From NCBI GenBank assembly GCA_965197275.1, contig CBDAMQ010000034.1, positions 434,001 through 498,000 of the forward strand: a stretch of 64,000 nucleotides of DNA. The letters run 5' to 3'. The notes under the pieces were generated by a model that did not search any database, was not told the origin of the DNA, and saw only the letters and a list, made by a program, of their open reading frames with translations. The DNA comes from DASCOT01 sp965197275. GTDB lineage: Bacteria; Acidobacteriota; UBA890; WLXD01. Positions 8,292 to 15,959 of this stretch are shown one piece after another (within the stretch, counting starts at the first letter, position 1; each line of letters starts with the position of its first letter). The position numbers and the translations under genes are program-made.

Positions 8292-10529
8292 TCAGCCGGT
8301 CGGCAACTCAACGACAAAGGTGGCACCGTGCGGCACGTTGTCGACGACGCGTATGTAGCCGCGGTGATCCGAGACGATCTGTCGCACGATCGCCAGGCCC
8401 AATCCGGTCCCGTCGCTCTTGCGCGAGAAGTAGGGCACGAACAGCCGGTCCTTGTCCTCCGGCCGGATCCCTGGACCGTTGTCGGCGACCTCGACCCGTA
8501 CTACTTCCAGCTCGGTGTCGAAGACCGTGGTAACGCTCAAACGTCCATTGCCCGCCATCGCCTTGACCGCATTGTCATACAGGTTGGCGAACGCTCGACG
8601 CATCTGGTCCGGATCCAGCTGCAAAGTGGGTACGTCGACAGCGAAGCGACGTCTGATCTCGAGCTCCGGGTGAAGCTCGGGATACGGAAGCAAGCTGTCA
8701 TCTAGGATCCGGTGAAGGTCGGAAGCCACCGGGTTGGCCGATGGCATGCGCGCGAAGCGGCTGAACTCTTCAACCAGGGCTTTCAACGTGCCGACTTCCT
8801 GGAGGATCGTGCGCGTGCCCTCGTCAATGACGGCGTACTCATCCTCGGCTCCGGCGGCGCGCTTGTATCGCCGCGCGATCCGCTGCGCCGATAGTTGGAT
8901 CGGTGTCAACGGGTTGCGGATCTCGTGGGCGATCCGGCGGGCCACCTCGCGCCATGCGGCGACTTTCTGAGCTCGAATCCGGCCGGTGAGGTCGTCGAGC
9001 ACCACGACCGTTCCGAGGTACTCGCTCGACTTGTCGCGCAGGCTCGAGCAATGCACCGCGAGCGTCAGACGCTGGCCGGCGGCCTCGACCGTCAGCTCCT
9101 CTTCGAGCGCCGCCAAGCGTGGACGAGCGTGACGCATGAGCGTTCGCAGCTCGGCGAAGTTGTCGCCGGCAAACACCTCTCCATACGGCCTGCCGATGGC
9201 CGCCTGGGCGTCGATGCCGAGCATGTCGGCGGCCGCCCGATTGAATGTCGTGATGTGACCGTCGGCGTTCATCGAGGCCACGCCGGTGGCAATGTTCGCC
9301 AGCACGGATTCCATGTAGCCGCGGCGCTCCTCGAGCTCGCCGATGCTGCCCTCCAACTCGGTCCGAGACTGCTCCAGATTGTGCTGGCTGACCGCGAGAT
9401 CCCCGGTCATGCGGTTGAACGACTCCACCAACGCGCCGAGCTCGTCGTTGGTCTCGACCTGGACTCGATAGTCGAGATTGCCAGCGGCAACTGCACGGGT
9501 GCCCTCGGAGAGGCTTCGTATCGGGCCCGTTACCCCTTTTGCGAGGTAAAGCCCCAGCCAGACGGCCCCGAAAACGATCAGCAGGCTGAGCAGCAGGAAG
9601 GTGAGTATGTAGGCGTTGGTGATGGGCTCCTTCTCCTCGATGCCCTGTGTGTAGTCCGCATAGATATCGAGGACCGAAGCAAGCTCGGCCGCCAGGGCCC
9701 CATCGATCACTCGCGCCACGATCAGCACGCCATCGACTTGGCGGTCCGTGGGGGCGTAGATGGGTACACCAGCGAGGATCAGTCGGTTGCCCCCTTCGAT
9801 CTCGGTGTCGTGGCGGAACGGTTGCCCGGACATGCCCATCAGAATCGAGCTGTCAGGTATATCCAAGAGGTATTCACGCCCCTGCAGGAAGCTGTCGCCC
9901 CGGAGCACCGGGGCGTGCGGTTGCTCTCTGCCTCGATAGACGGCCACAGCGTCGATGTCGAGGTATTGGAGCTCGAGCTTACGGCCCATTTCGCGGCTCA
10001 GAAGCTGCCAGGCTTCGTTCGGAAACAGGCGTCCGGTGGTTATCTCGTCGGCCAGAGCAGCGCCGAGGTCGAGCATTTGCTGCTGCTGGATCTCGGAGGC
10101 CTCACGGACGAGGTCGCGGGCGCGCTGATGAACGGAGGTAACCTCCTTGGAAAACCAGCGATCGACGCTCTTCTGGATAAAATCGCTGCCCACGAGAAAG
10201 AGGATGATCGTGGGCACGAGCGAGAGCCCGACGTACGTCGCCATGAGCTTGGTCTGGAATCTGGATCCCAGCTTCCGGTGGCGGCGATCAACGTAGAGCT
10301 TGATTAGGTTTCGGCCCAGCACCAGCAGAAGGACCAGCACCAGAACGATGTTGATCACCGTGATGGCGTGGATCAGCACCGTGTTCGATACCGGCAGCCA
10401 GCTGTCCGTGGACTGCTGCAGCGCGATCTCGATGGCGATGAACGTCGCCACCACTAGCACGAGGCCGATGACGATCAGCGTGCGATGGCGCGCGCGGCGT
10501 TGTTGTTCGGCTGGTGTGCTATGGATCAT
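8292..10529 (-). CDS. ntrY: NtrY-type sensor histidine kinase
   Basis: A 745-residue membrane kinase. It has hydrophobic segments near residues 18-38, 48-75 and 90-112, a sensory region of about 180 residues, another membrane segment (ILTFLLLSLLIVFGAVWLGLYL), a HAMP domain (GPIRSLSEGTRAVAAGNLDY), a PAS domain (LANIATGVASMNADGHITTF), a HisKA box with the phosphorylated histidine in AHEIRNPLTPIQLSAQRI, and a HATPase domain with NLYDNAVKAM, DNGPGI and GTGLGLAIV. This architecture and the LTPIQLSAQRIARRY segment fit NtrY. It should phosphorylate the NtrX encoded next to it. It is separated from lpxC upstream by 145 bp that contain a strong hairpin. Starts at ATG 10529. Confidence 0.92.
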   Translation of the reverse strand: MIHSTPAEQQRRARHRTLIVIGLVLVVATFIAIEIALQQSTDSWLPVSNTVLIHAITVINIVLVLVLLLVLGRNLIKLYVDRRHRKLGSRFQTKLMATYVGLSLVPTIILFLVGSDFIQKSVDRWFSKEVTSVHQRARDLVREASEIQQQQMLDLGAALADEITTGRLFPNEAWQLLSREMGRKLELQYLDIDAVAVYRGREQPHAPVLRGDSFLQGREYLLDIPDSSILMGMSGQPFRHDTEIEGGNRLILAGVPIYAPTDRQVDGVLIVARVIDGALAAELASVLDIYADYTQGIEEKEPITNAYILTFLLLSLLIVFGAVWLGLYLAKGVTGPIRSLSEGTRAVAAGNLDYRVQVETNDELGALVESFNRMTGDLAVSQHNLEQSRTELEGSIGELEERRGYMESVLANIATGVASMNADGHITTFNRAAADMLGIDAQAAIGRPYGEVFAGDNFAELRTLMRHARPRLAALEEELTVEAAGQRLTLAVHCSSLRDKSSEYLGTVVVLDDLTGRIRAQKVAAWREVARRIAHEIRNPLTPIQLSAQRIARRYKRAAGAEDEYAVIDEGTRTILQEVGTLKALVEEFSRFARMPSANPVASDLHRILDDSLLPYPELHPELEIRRRFAVDVPTLQLDPDQMRRAFANLYDNAVKAMAGNGRLSVTTVFDTELEVVRVEVADNGPGIRPEDKDRLFVPYFSRKSDGTGLGLAIVRQIVSDHRGYIRVVDNVPHGATFVVELPTG

Positions 10530-10607
10530 CGCGTGGTGGGACCTGGAGCGGAGCGCGAGGTTCCCCGGCTACGGGGAGAAAGGTGGGGCACTCTTACCTG
10601 GCAATGC

Positions 10608-10638
10608 TAGCAGGCCACACTTCCACCGTGGCCTGCTA
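10608..10638. terminator. Strong hairpin between lpxC and ntrY
   Basis: A perfect 11-bp stem, TAGCAGGCCAC / GTGGCCTGCTA, around a 9-base loop, 36 bp past the lpxC stop on the minus strand. There is no T-run on either side, so it is not a textbook intrinsic terminator. Its AGCAGGCC ends resemble the tips of the palindromic element at 63522-63691, so it could instead be a short relic of that family. Confidence 0.4.
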
Positions 10639-10674
10639 AGCGCCTGCGAGATGTACTTTGGGGAGGCGTGCCGC

Positions 10675-11583
10675 TCAGGCCGGGGCGGCCACCGCGACCG
10701 GTCGCCGTGCCGCCAGGCTGTAGACGATGTCGTCCCAGGTGACGACCTGTGACGCCGACGGCGTGGTGCGGATCTTGTCCACCAGTGCGGCATGTAAACC
10801 GTGTCCGGCGCGATACGCGACTACGTGGCCAAGTAGGGGCCGACCCAGAAGAGTGAGGTCGCCGATCACGTCCAGGATCTTGTGACGTACGAACTCGTCC
10901 GGGAACCGCAACTGTGGGTTGAGGATCGAGTTTTCGCCAACGACGACGGCATTCTCGATCGAGCCACCCAACGCGAGGCCAAGGCTGCGCATCGTCTCCA
11001 CGTCTTTCAGGAAACCGAAGGTACGGGCCGGCGCGATCTGCTCGGTGAAGGCACGTGGTGTGATAACGAAAGTCTCTCGTTGCACACCGATGAGGGGGTG
11101 ATCGAAGTCGATCGTATACGAGACCTTCAGCCGCTCCGCCGGGTAAATGGCGATGAACTTGTCGTCCTCGTCGACCCGCAGTGGCTCAACGATCTTGATG
11201 AACTTGCGCGCCGCTTGCTGTCGCCGGAGACCCGCCTCATGCAACAAGTAGACGAACGGCGCCGCCGATCCGTCCATGATGGGGACCTCCTCGCCCGCTA
11301 CTTCAACGACGAGGTTGTCTACCCCCAGCCCGCTGGCCGCCGACAGCAAATGCTCGACGGTATTGATCGACGTGTCGCTGAGGCTCAGCTGGGTGGCGAA
11401 GCTCGTTCGGTGTAGGTTGTCGATCGTCACCGGAATCTCGAGCGAGTCCAGGTCTACGCGTCGAAAACGAACGCCGGTGTTCGGTGCGGCCGGCAGCAAA
11501 CGCATTTCCACGCGCTTGCCACAGTGCAGTCCGATACCAGCGCAACTCACCTCGCAGCGAATCGTCTTTTGAGTCAGAGTCAT
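10675..11583 (-). CDS. lpxC: UDP-3-O-acyl-N-acetylglucosamine deacetylase LpxC
   Basis: LpxC catalyses the committed step of lipid A synthesis: zinc-dependent removal of the acetyl group of UDP-3-O-acyl-GlcNAc. The 302-residue length is normal. Visible motifs are TIRCEVSCAGIGLHCGKRVEM at the N-terminus, zinc ligand H78 in NTVEHLLSA, the EEVPIMDGSAAPFV segment, the ARTFGF motif, and the HKILDVIGDL block with the other zinc ligands, followed by HVVAYRAGHGLH. I start it at ATG 11583 (MTLTQKTIRC). The frame stays open to 11895, but that extra part reads through an intergenic repeat and is not protein-like for this family. It is transcribed toward ntrYX. Confidence 0.96.
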   Translation of the reverse strand: MTLTQKTIRCEVSCAGIGLHCGKRVEMRLLPAAPNTGVRFRRVDLDSLEIPVTIDNLHRTSFATQLSLSDTSINTVEHLLSAASGLGVDNLVVEVAGEEVPIMDGSAAPFVYLLHEAGLRRQQAARKFIKIVEPLRVDEDDKFIAIYPAERLKVSYTIDFDHPLIGVQRETFVITPRAFTEQIAPARTFGFLKDVETMRSLGLALGGSIENAVVVGENSILNPQLRFPDEFVRHKILDVIGDLTLLGRPLLGHVVAYRAGHGLHAALVDKIRTTPSASQVVTWDDIVYSLAARRPVAVAAPA

Positions 11584-11789
11584 CAACGTTTCTCGAGTGG
11601 ATCCCTGACAACGTACAAGCAAGCGCTGTGCCGCAATCACGCTGATCAATCGAAGCTCTTTGTTTTCAGTTAGTTCGAACGGAATCCCGAGATTGAGTCG
11701 AGCCGATTTGTGGCGTTTGTGCCACTTTTGGACCCTCATAGCTGTGGTTTTTCTGCAACAATCGCCGCGGCGGAGGAGCTGCTGGCGAC
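11584..11789. other. Intergenic stretch upstream of lpxC
   Basis: About 200 bp without a credible gene. It must hold the lpxC promoter on the minus strand, but I see no convincing -35/-10 pair. On the plus strand at 11707-11726 a small hairpin (GTGGC, 6-base loop, GCCAC) is followed by TTTT; its role is unclear because no plus-strand gene ends there. Confidence 0.4.
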
Positions 11790-11932
11790 CTTCGTCGACG
11801 AGGCGCAACGCCGATATCGCCCGCAACTGCCCATCCGTTCGCGGGATGACGGCGAAATCGGCCCGTCTGCGGCGTTGCTCCTCCTCCGATCCCACCTGCG
11901 ATATGCAACGGTCATCTGTTACAGGCCACTAG
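11790..11932. repeat. Dispersed element copy 1 (shortened)
   Basis: About 143 bp that match the elements at 59869-60146 and 63316-63774. Shared parts are the core with GAGGCGCAACGC and ATCGCCCGCAACTGCCCAT, and the terminal arm ending ATCTGTTACAGGCCACTAG. It has only one terminal arm; the other end and part of the middle are missing. It ends one base before the GTG of the glycosyltransferase at 11934. Confidence 0.75.
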
Positions 11933-11933
11933 C

Positions 11934-12974
11934 GTGCGAGCCCTCGTAGTTACTTCCGACGTGCCGCTGGTCGAGGGGGGCCACCGTGTCATCGCCCGTT
12001 CGCTGGCTCGTGCGCTGCGCGATCAGGGGCATGTCGCCGAGGTGCTGACGACACCGCAGAACCGCTTCGGACGTCAGCTCTCGGCCTACCTGGCCACCTG
12101 GCTGACCGACGTCGGTGTAACCGGCGACGGCCAGCCGATCGATGTGGTCGTCAGCCTGCGCTTTCCGTCCTATGCCGTTCGGCACCCGCATCACGTGGTG
12201 TGGCTGAACCATCGGATGCGCGAGTACTACGACCTGTGGGAGGGCTTTCGGGCGAATCTGGGGATGCGGGGCCGCCTGGTCGAAGGCACACGACGGCGAC
12301 TCCTGCACCGTCTCGACAGGCGTTTTCTCGGCGCCGCCCGGAGAGTCTTCGCACAGTCCGACACCATACGCCGCCGTCTCGAACGATGGGGCGGCACGGA
12401 GGCCGAGGTTCTCCATCCCCCGGCCCCTCAGCGGCCGTATCGCTGCGACGGCTACGACGGCGCAATCTTGTCGGTGGCGCGCCTCCAGCCGCTCAAGCGC
12501 AACGCGCTGTTGCTTCGGGCAGTCGCCGAAGCTCCGGACGCCGCGATACGCATTGCCGGTGAGGGGCCGGAAGAGGCGCGCCTGCGTGGGCTGGCGGAGT
12601 CGTTGCGGATCAGCGAGCGGGTCGAGTTCCTCGGTCGCCTCACCGAGGCAGAGCTCGTCGATGAGTACGCCCGCTGCTCGGCAGTCTGGTACGGCGCTCA
12701 GGCCGAGGACTATGGCCTGGTGACGCTGGAGGCGTTCAGCTCTGCCAAGCCCGTGATCACGTGTGCCGATTCCGGCGGTCCTGCAGAGCTAGTAGTCGAC
12801 GGCGAGAGCGGATTCGTGGTGCCGCCGGAGCCTGCCAAGGTGGCTACCGCGCTGCGGCGTGCGGCACGGTCGGATGTGGCGCCGGCGCTGGGCGAGGCAG
12901 GCCTCGGGGTCGCGCGCCGGCATTCCTGGGAGCGTGCTGTCGAGCGTTTGCTCAGTGGTGCGGGCGTCGTCTGA
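11934..12974 (+). CDS. GT4-type glycosyltransferase
   Basis: A 346-residue retaining glycosyltransferase of the GT-B fold. The N-terminal half begins MRALVVTSDVPLVEGGHRVIARSLA. The C-terminal nucleotide-sugar half has ILSVARLQPLKRNALLLRA, IRIAGEGPEEARLRGL, VEFLGRLTEAELVDEYA and the acceptor/donor motif YGLVTLEAFSSAKPVITC-DSGGPAELV. It is cytosolic or membrane-associated and probably adds a sugar to a cell-surface polysaccharide, since the exopolysaccharide locus follows. The start is GTG 11934, immediately after the end of a dispersed repeat, so its ribosome binding site, if any, lies within the repeat (CAGG at 11922). The donor sugar is unknown. Confidence 0.85.
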   Translation: MRALVVTSDVPLVEGGHRVIARSLARALRDQGHVAEVLTTPQNRFGRQLSAYLATWLTDVGVTGDGQPIDVVVSLRFPSYAVRHPHHVVWLNHRMREYYDLWEGFRANLGMRGRLVEGTRRRLLHRLDRRFLGAARRVFAQSDTIRRRLERWGGTEAEVLHPPAPQRPYRCDGYDGAILSVARLQPLKRNALLLRAVAEAPDAAIRIAGEGPEEARLRGLAESLRISERVEFLGRLTEAELVDEYARCSAVWYGAQAEDYGLVTLEAFSSAKPVITCADSGGPAELVVDGESGFVVPPEPAKVATALRRAARSDVAPALGEAGLGVARRHSWERAVERLLSGAGVV

Positions 12975-13148
12975 GCGCACTTCTGCGCAGCAAACGCAAC
13001 TCCTGTCCGCTCGATCGCGTTCGCGTCGAGGGTGGGAAACATTCTGGATTGCTGTGGGTAATCCGATTCCCATAGGTTGATTCACGACCGACTGGCCCTC
13101 CGTTCGGGGCCGGCCGATTTCCGTCAGCCCAGCACCTGGGAGGTCGGC

Positions 13149-14498
13149 GTGACCCGCGACCCCAAGAAGATCTTGCTTGTCGATGGCAGCTCCAGCGGTG
13201 CCCGCCTACGGGCGACGCTGAACGGGAGCGGATATCGTGCCGTCGCTGCCGGCAGCCTCGACGAGGCGATGGATGTGCTGCGCAACGGCTTCCGACCGCA
13301 GGCACTCGTGATGGGTGACGAGCAGGATGGGTCGGTGAAGGAGGCCCTCGATGCGCTGCACACCGTTGGCCGATCGATTCCGGTGCTGTTGCTGTACGAC
13401 GACCTCAACGGCGATACCGCCGGGCTGATGGACCGTCAGGGAGTGGCCGGGTTACCTCGCGACCGGGCGCCCGAGACAATCGATGCGGCACTGGTCCGAC
13501 TCCTGGAGTCAACCCGCGGTATCGGCGACGACGAGCTGGTTGTGGGTTCGGCGCCCATGCGCGCGATACGCGACCTGGTACGACAGGTGGCCGATACCGA
13601 CGTGCCGGTGCTGATCACCGGTGACAGCGGTGTGGGCAAGGAAGTCGTAGCTCGTCAGCTACACAGCTTCTCCGGCCGTTCGAACGGGGCGTTCGTGAAG
13701 ATCAACTGTGCGGCGCTGCCGGATCAGCTGCTGGAGTCGGAGCTGTTCGGGTACGAGCGTGGCGCGTTTACCGGCGCCGATCGCGATAAGCCGGGAAAGT
13801 TCGAGCTCGCCAACGGCGGTACCATCTTGCTCGACGAGATCGGCGAGATCGCCGGCGGCACGCAGGCGAAGTTGCTTCAGGTACTGCAGGACGGTAGCTA
13901 CTATCGACTCGGTGGCAAGTGCGAGATAAGCATCGACGCGCGGGTCGTCGCCTCGACGAACCGTGACCTGGAGCAGGAGATGTTCGAGGGCTCCTTCCGC
14001 AAGGATCTCTTCTACCGTTTGAACGTTGTTCGCGTCGAGGTTCCGCCGCTGCGACAGCGGAGCGACGAGATTCCGCTGCTGGCACAGCACTTCGTGCGCC
14101 GCTATGAGCGCGAATACGAACGTAACCTGGGGCTGCTATCACAGCCCACGCTAGACGCCCTTTCACGGCACGACTGGCCGGGCAACGTACGCGAGCTACA
14201 GAACCTGATCCGGCGCATGGTGGTTCTCGAGGACATCGAGGGCAGCATGGAGTCGTTGGTGTCACGTCGTGATCCGGCCGGCAGCCGATTCGACGTCGAT
14301 GCCCTGATCGGAGCTGACGGTACTATCCCGCCGCTTAAAGAAGTGTCTCGGTTGGCGGCTCTGGAGGTCGAGGGCGAGCTCATTCGACGGGCGCTGGAGC
14401 AGACGCGCTGGAACCGGCGTAAGGCGGCGGAGTTGCTGCACATCAGCTACAAGGCGCTGCTCTACAAGATTCGCGACTGCGGCATCACTGCGGCCTGA
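13149..14498 (+). CDS. Sigma-54-dependent activator with a degenerate receiver domain (PrsR-like)
   Basis: A 449-residue protein. The N-terminal 120 residues have a CheY-like pattern but the acidic pair is reduced to VDG (D12-G13), and the conserved Ser/Thr and switch Lys are replaced (LLLYDD, GLPRDR). D57 lines up with the phosphoacceptor. Classical phospho-switching is therefore doubtful. The AAA+ domain is complete: Walker A GDSGVGKE, ESELFGYERGAFTGA, Walker B GGTILLDEIG and FRKDLFYRLNVVRV. The C-terminal Fis-type HTH has KAAELLHISYKALLYKIRD. Start GTG 13149 has a GGGAGG Shine-Dalgarno six bases upstream; the frame extends to 13077 without one. It resembles the PrsR regulators of XrtA-type exopolysaccharide loci. 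It is the best candidate to bind the 15-bp operators described here and to activate the three sigma-54 promoters. Confidence 0.85.
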   Translation: MTRDPKKILLVDGSSSGARLRATLNGSGYRAVAAGSLDEAMDVLRNGFRPQALVMGDEQDGSVKEALDALHTVGRSIPVLLLYDDLNGDTAGLMDRQGVAGLPRDRAPETIDAALVRLLESTRGIGDDELVVGSAPMRAIRDLVRQVADTDVPVLITGDSGVGKEVVARQLHSFSGRSNGAFVKINCAALPDQLLESELFGYERGAFTGADRDKPGKFELANGGTILLDEIGEIAGGTQAKLLQVLQDGSYYRLGGKCEISIDARVVASTNRDLEQEMFEGSFRKDLFYRLNVVRVEVPPLRQRSDEIPLLAQHFVRRYEREYERNLGLLSQPTLDALSRHDWPGNVRELQNLIRRMVVLEDIEGSMESLVSRRDPAGSRFDVDALIGADGTIPPLKEVSRLAALEVEGELIRRALEQTRWNRRKAAELLHISYKALLYKIRDCGITAA

Positions 14499-14616
14499 CT
14501 CCCGCGCCCCGTGGCTCCCACGTTGTCGCGGGCACCCTGTGGCCCCGTGTCGGCGATGTGGTGTGCTGCCAGGAGCGGAACGGCGCTGGCTGTCGTTACG
14601 CCGTGTACCCAAAGCG

Positions 14617-14631
14617 GGAAAACTCTTTCCC
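14617..14631 (+). promoter_or_regulatory. Candidate activator binding site 1 (GGAA-N5-TTTCCC)
   Basis: GGAAAACTCTTTCCC. An inverted repeat, GGGAAA-N4-TTTCCC with the preceding G, placed about 120 bp upstream of the -24 element of the sigma-54 promoter at 14749. It matches the sites at 15704, 15726 and 37965. Confidence 0.6.
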
Positions 14632-14748
14632 TGATTCGGCTCCGACGCTCGACATACGTCCGCTGACTCGCGCGGACAGGAGTCGCCAGGACGCGACCAC
14701 GACTGCGTAAACGGCGCACTGCAACGCCTCGGGCTTCGCAGCTGGCCG

Positions 14749-14764
14749 TGGCATATCGCTTGCA
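14749..14764 (+). promoter_or_regulatory. Sigma-54 promoter P1 (-24/-12)
   Basis: TGGCATATCGCTTGCA, i.e. TGGCA-N6-TTGCA with the invariant GG and GC ten bases apart as required. The transcript would start near 14775. This is only about 3 bases before ATG 14778, so either the mRNA is nearly leaderless or translation starts further in. Confidence 0.6.
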
Positions 14765-14777
14765 CTACAGCGGTCGT

Positions 14778-15698
14778 ATGGGTTCCCCGATAGATGTCCC
14801 TAGCGCCGCCTATCCGACACCGCCCGGTTCTCGCTTGGCGCGAACAATCGATCGGTTGGCAGACGTTTCGGTTGCGGTGCTCTTCAGCGGCGAGCCGGAA
14901 GGAGGGCGTCGCTGGATCGCATCGACCCTGCATCTGGCCAGAGGATCTCGGACGCCGCTAGTCGAGATCGACGGGAGGTCAATCGGCGAGCGCTCCGCGG
15001 CAGAGCAGCACGGGGAGCTTGACGCCGCCTGCGAACGGGCCGCCTTCGGGTCGCTACTGATTCAGGAACCTGGTCAGCTGGCGGCGTCGGTGCAACTCGA
15101 GGCGGCGGAGAGGATTGATCTTCCATCACCACGTGCCACGCGCATCCTCGCGGTGAGCTCTGGATGTGGCGATTCGCTGCAGCGCGCTTTGAGTGATCGG
15201 CTGATTGCGGTGGACCTACCGCCGCTGCGCACCCGAGACGCGGACCTGGAGCCCTTGCTCGAGTACTACCTCGAACAGCATACCCACCAAAGCGGCATCG
15301 AGATGCCCTGGGGCGTCGAACGAGCGCTCGCCTATCTGCGTGGTTATCGGTGGCCAGCGGCGCTCGGCGACATCAACTCCTTCGCCGCCGCCGCGGTGCG
15401 CCAGCGCGATGCGCGGGTGGCCGCTCGCCACGAGGTGCGCCGACTCACCGGCGCGGTGGCCGGCGATTGGGCGCGTCAACCGAAGACAGCTGCCCTCGAG
15501 GCGCTCGAACAGGGCCGCCCGGTGCGACTCAAGGAGATCCGCCGACTGGTGGTTCGCGACGCCGAACGCTCGTGGCTTGTGCGCACGCTCGAATCGGTAG
15601 CGGGCGATCGACATCGGGCCGCTGCGCTTCTCGGTATCAGCTACAAGGCGCTGTCCACAAAGCTGCGAGGCCTGGCGCCGCTGCATCCATCAGGGTGA
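14778..15698 (+). CDS. ATPase-dead paralogue of a sigma-54 activator (decoy regulator candidate)
   Basis: A 306-residue protein colinear with the activator at 13149 but with every catalytic feature lost. SRLARTIDRLADVSVAVLFSGE aligns with the activator's start of AAA+, yet Walker A is GEPEGGRR (Lys to Arg), Walker B is GSLLIQEPGQ (Asp-Glu lost), the GAFTGA loop is missing and the arginine-finger region is unrecognisable. It also lacks a receiver domain. In contrast the C-terminal HTH is intact: HRAAALLGISYKALSTKLRG, nearly the recognition helix of the activator (ISYKALLYKIR). It can probably bind the same DNA but cannot remodel sigma-54 polymerase. A sigma-54 promoter sits at its 5' end. GTG 14748 is an alternative start but overlaps that promoter; ATG 14778 or TTG 14835 are more likely. 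Confidence 0.7.
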   Translation: MGSPIDVPSAAYPTPPGSRLARTIDRLADVSVAVLFSGEPEGGRRWIASTLHLARGSRTPLVEIDGRSIGERSAAEQHGELDAACERAAFGSLLIQEPGQLAASVQLEAAERIDLPSPRATRILAVSSGCGDSLQRALSDRLIAVDLPPLRTRDADLEPLLEYYLEQHTHQSGIEMPWGVERALAYLRGYRWPAALGDINSFAAAAVRQRDARVAARHEVRRLTGAVAGDWARQPKTAALEALEQGRPVRLKEIRRLVVRDAERSWLVRTLESVAGDRHRAAALLGISYKALSTKLRGLAPLHPSG

Positions 15699-15703
15699 GT
15701 GAT

Positions 15704-15718
15704 GGAACTTCTTTTCCC
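15704..15718 (+). promoter_or_regulatory. Candidate activator binding site 2
   Basis: GGAACTTCTTTTCCC, immediately after the stop codon of the decoy gene and about 160 bp upstream of the -24 element of P2. It lies exactly 22 bp (two helical turns) from site 3, so two dimers would bind the same face. Confidence 0.6.
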
Positions 15719-15725
15719 ACCGCTC

Positions 15726-15740
15726 GGAAGCGTTTTTCCC
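15726..15740 (+). promoter_or_regulatory. Candidate activator binding site 3
   Basis: GGAAGCGTTTTTCCC. Same GGAA-N5-TTTCCC pattern as sites 1 and 2, 22 bp from site 2 and about 140 bp upstream of the P2 -24 element. Confidence 0.6.
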
Positions 15741-15875
15741 TGGCGCCGGATCTCTGTCGGCGCGGGTTCCGTTGAGCTCTCATGCCGTTCGCACCGATAT
15801 CAGAAAAGTTCAATGAACAAAGAGACTTGCGTGTTTCGACCGGCCTCTCGCCGGGCTTCGGGCTGCCGTTCGAGA

Positions 15876-15891
15876 TGGCATGACGATTGCA
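15876..15891 (+). promoter_or_regulatory. Sigma-54 promoter P2 (-24/-12) for the export gene
   Basis: TGGCATGACGATTGCA, a TGGCA-N6-TTGCA match with only the sixth base off TGGCAC. Transcription would start near 15903, leaving a 57-base leader before ATG 15960, which has GGAGA as Shine-Dalgarno. No competing sigma-70 promoter is obvious. Confidence 0.75.
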
Positions 15892-15959
15892 CATGGGAAG
15901 CGTGCTTGAACCCGAGCCTTAACGGGGCGCCGCCGGCAGGCGCGTCCACGGAGACATCG

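Noticed and set aside
8895..10307. A 470-codon plus-strand open frame
   Set aside because: It is antisense to ntrY, which has full histidine kinase motifs; high GC makes long antisense frames common. No domain is visible in it.
11707..11726. Intrinsic terminator on the plus strand
   Set aside because: A 5-bp stem followed by TTTT, but no plus-strand gene ends upstream; probably chance.
11584..11895. N-terminal extension of lpxC
   Set aside because: The extra residues are translated from the intergenic region and a dispersed repeat; the same peptide-like string appears at the other copies. LpxC homologues begin near MTLTQKT.
13030..13045. Further operator upstream of the activator (GGTGGGAAACATTC)
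   Set aside because: Only the TTTCCC half fits; the other half lacks GGAA, and no -24/-12 element lies downstream before GTG 13149.
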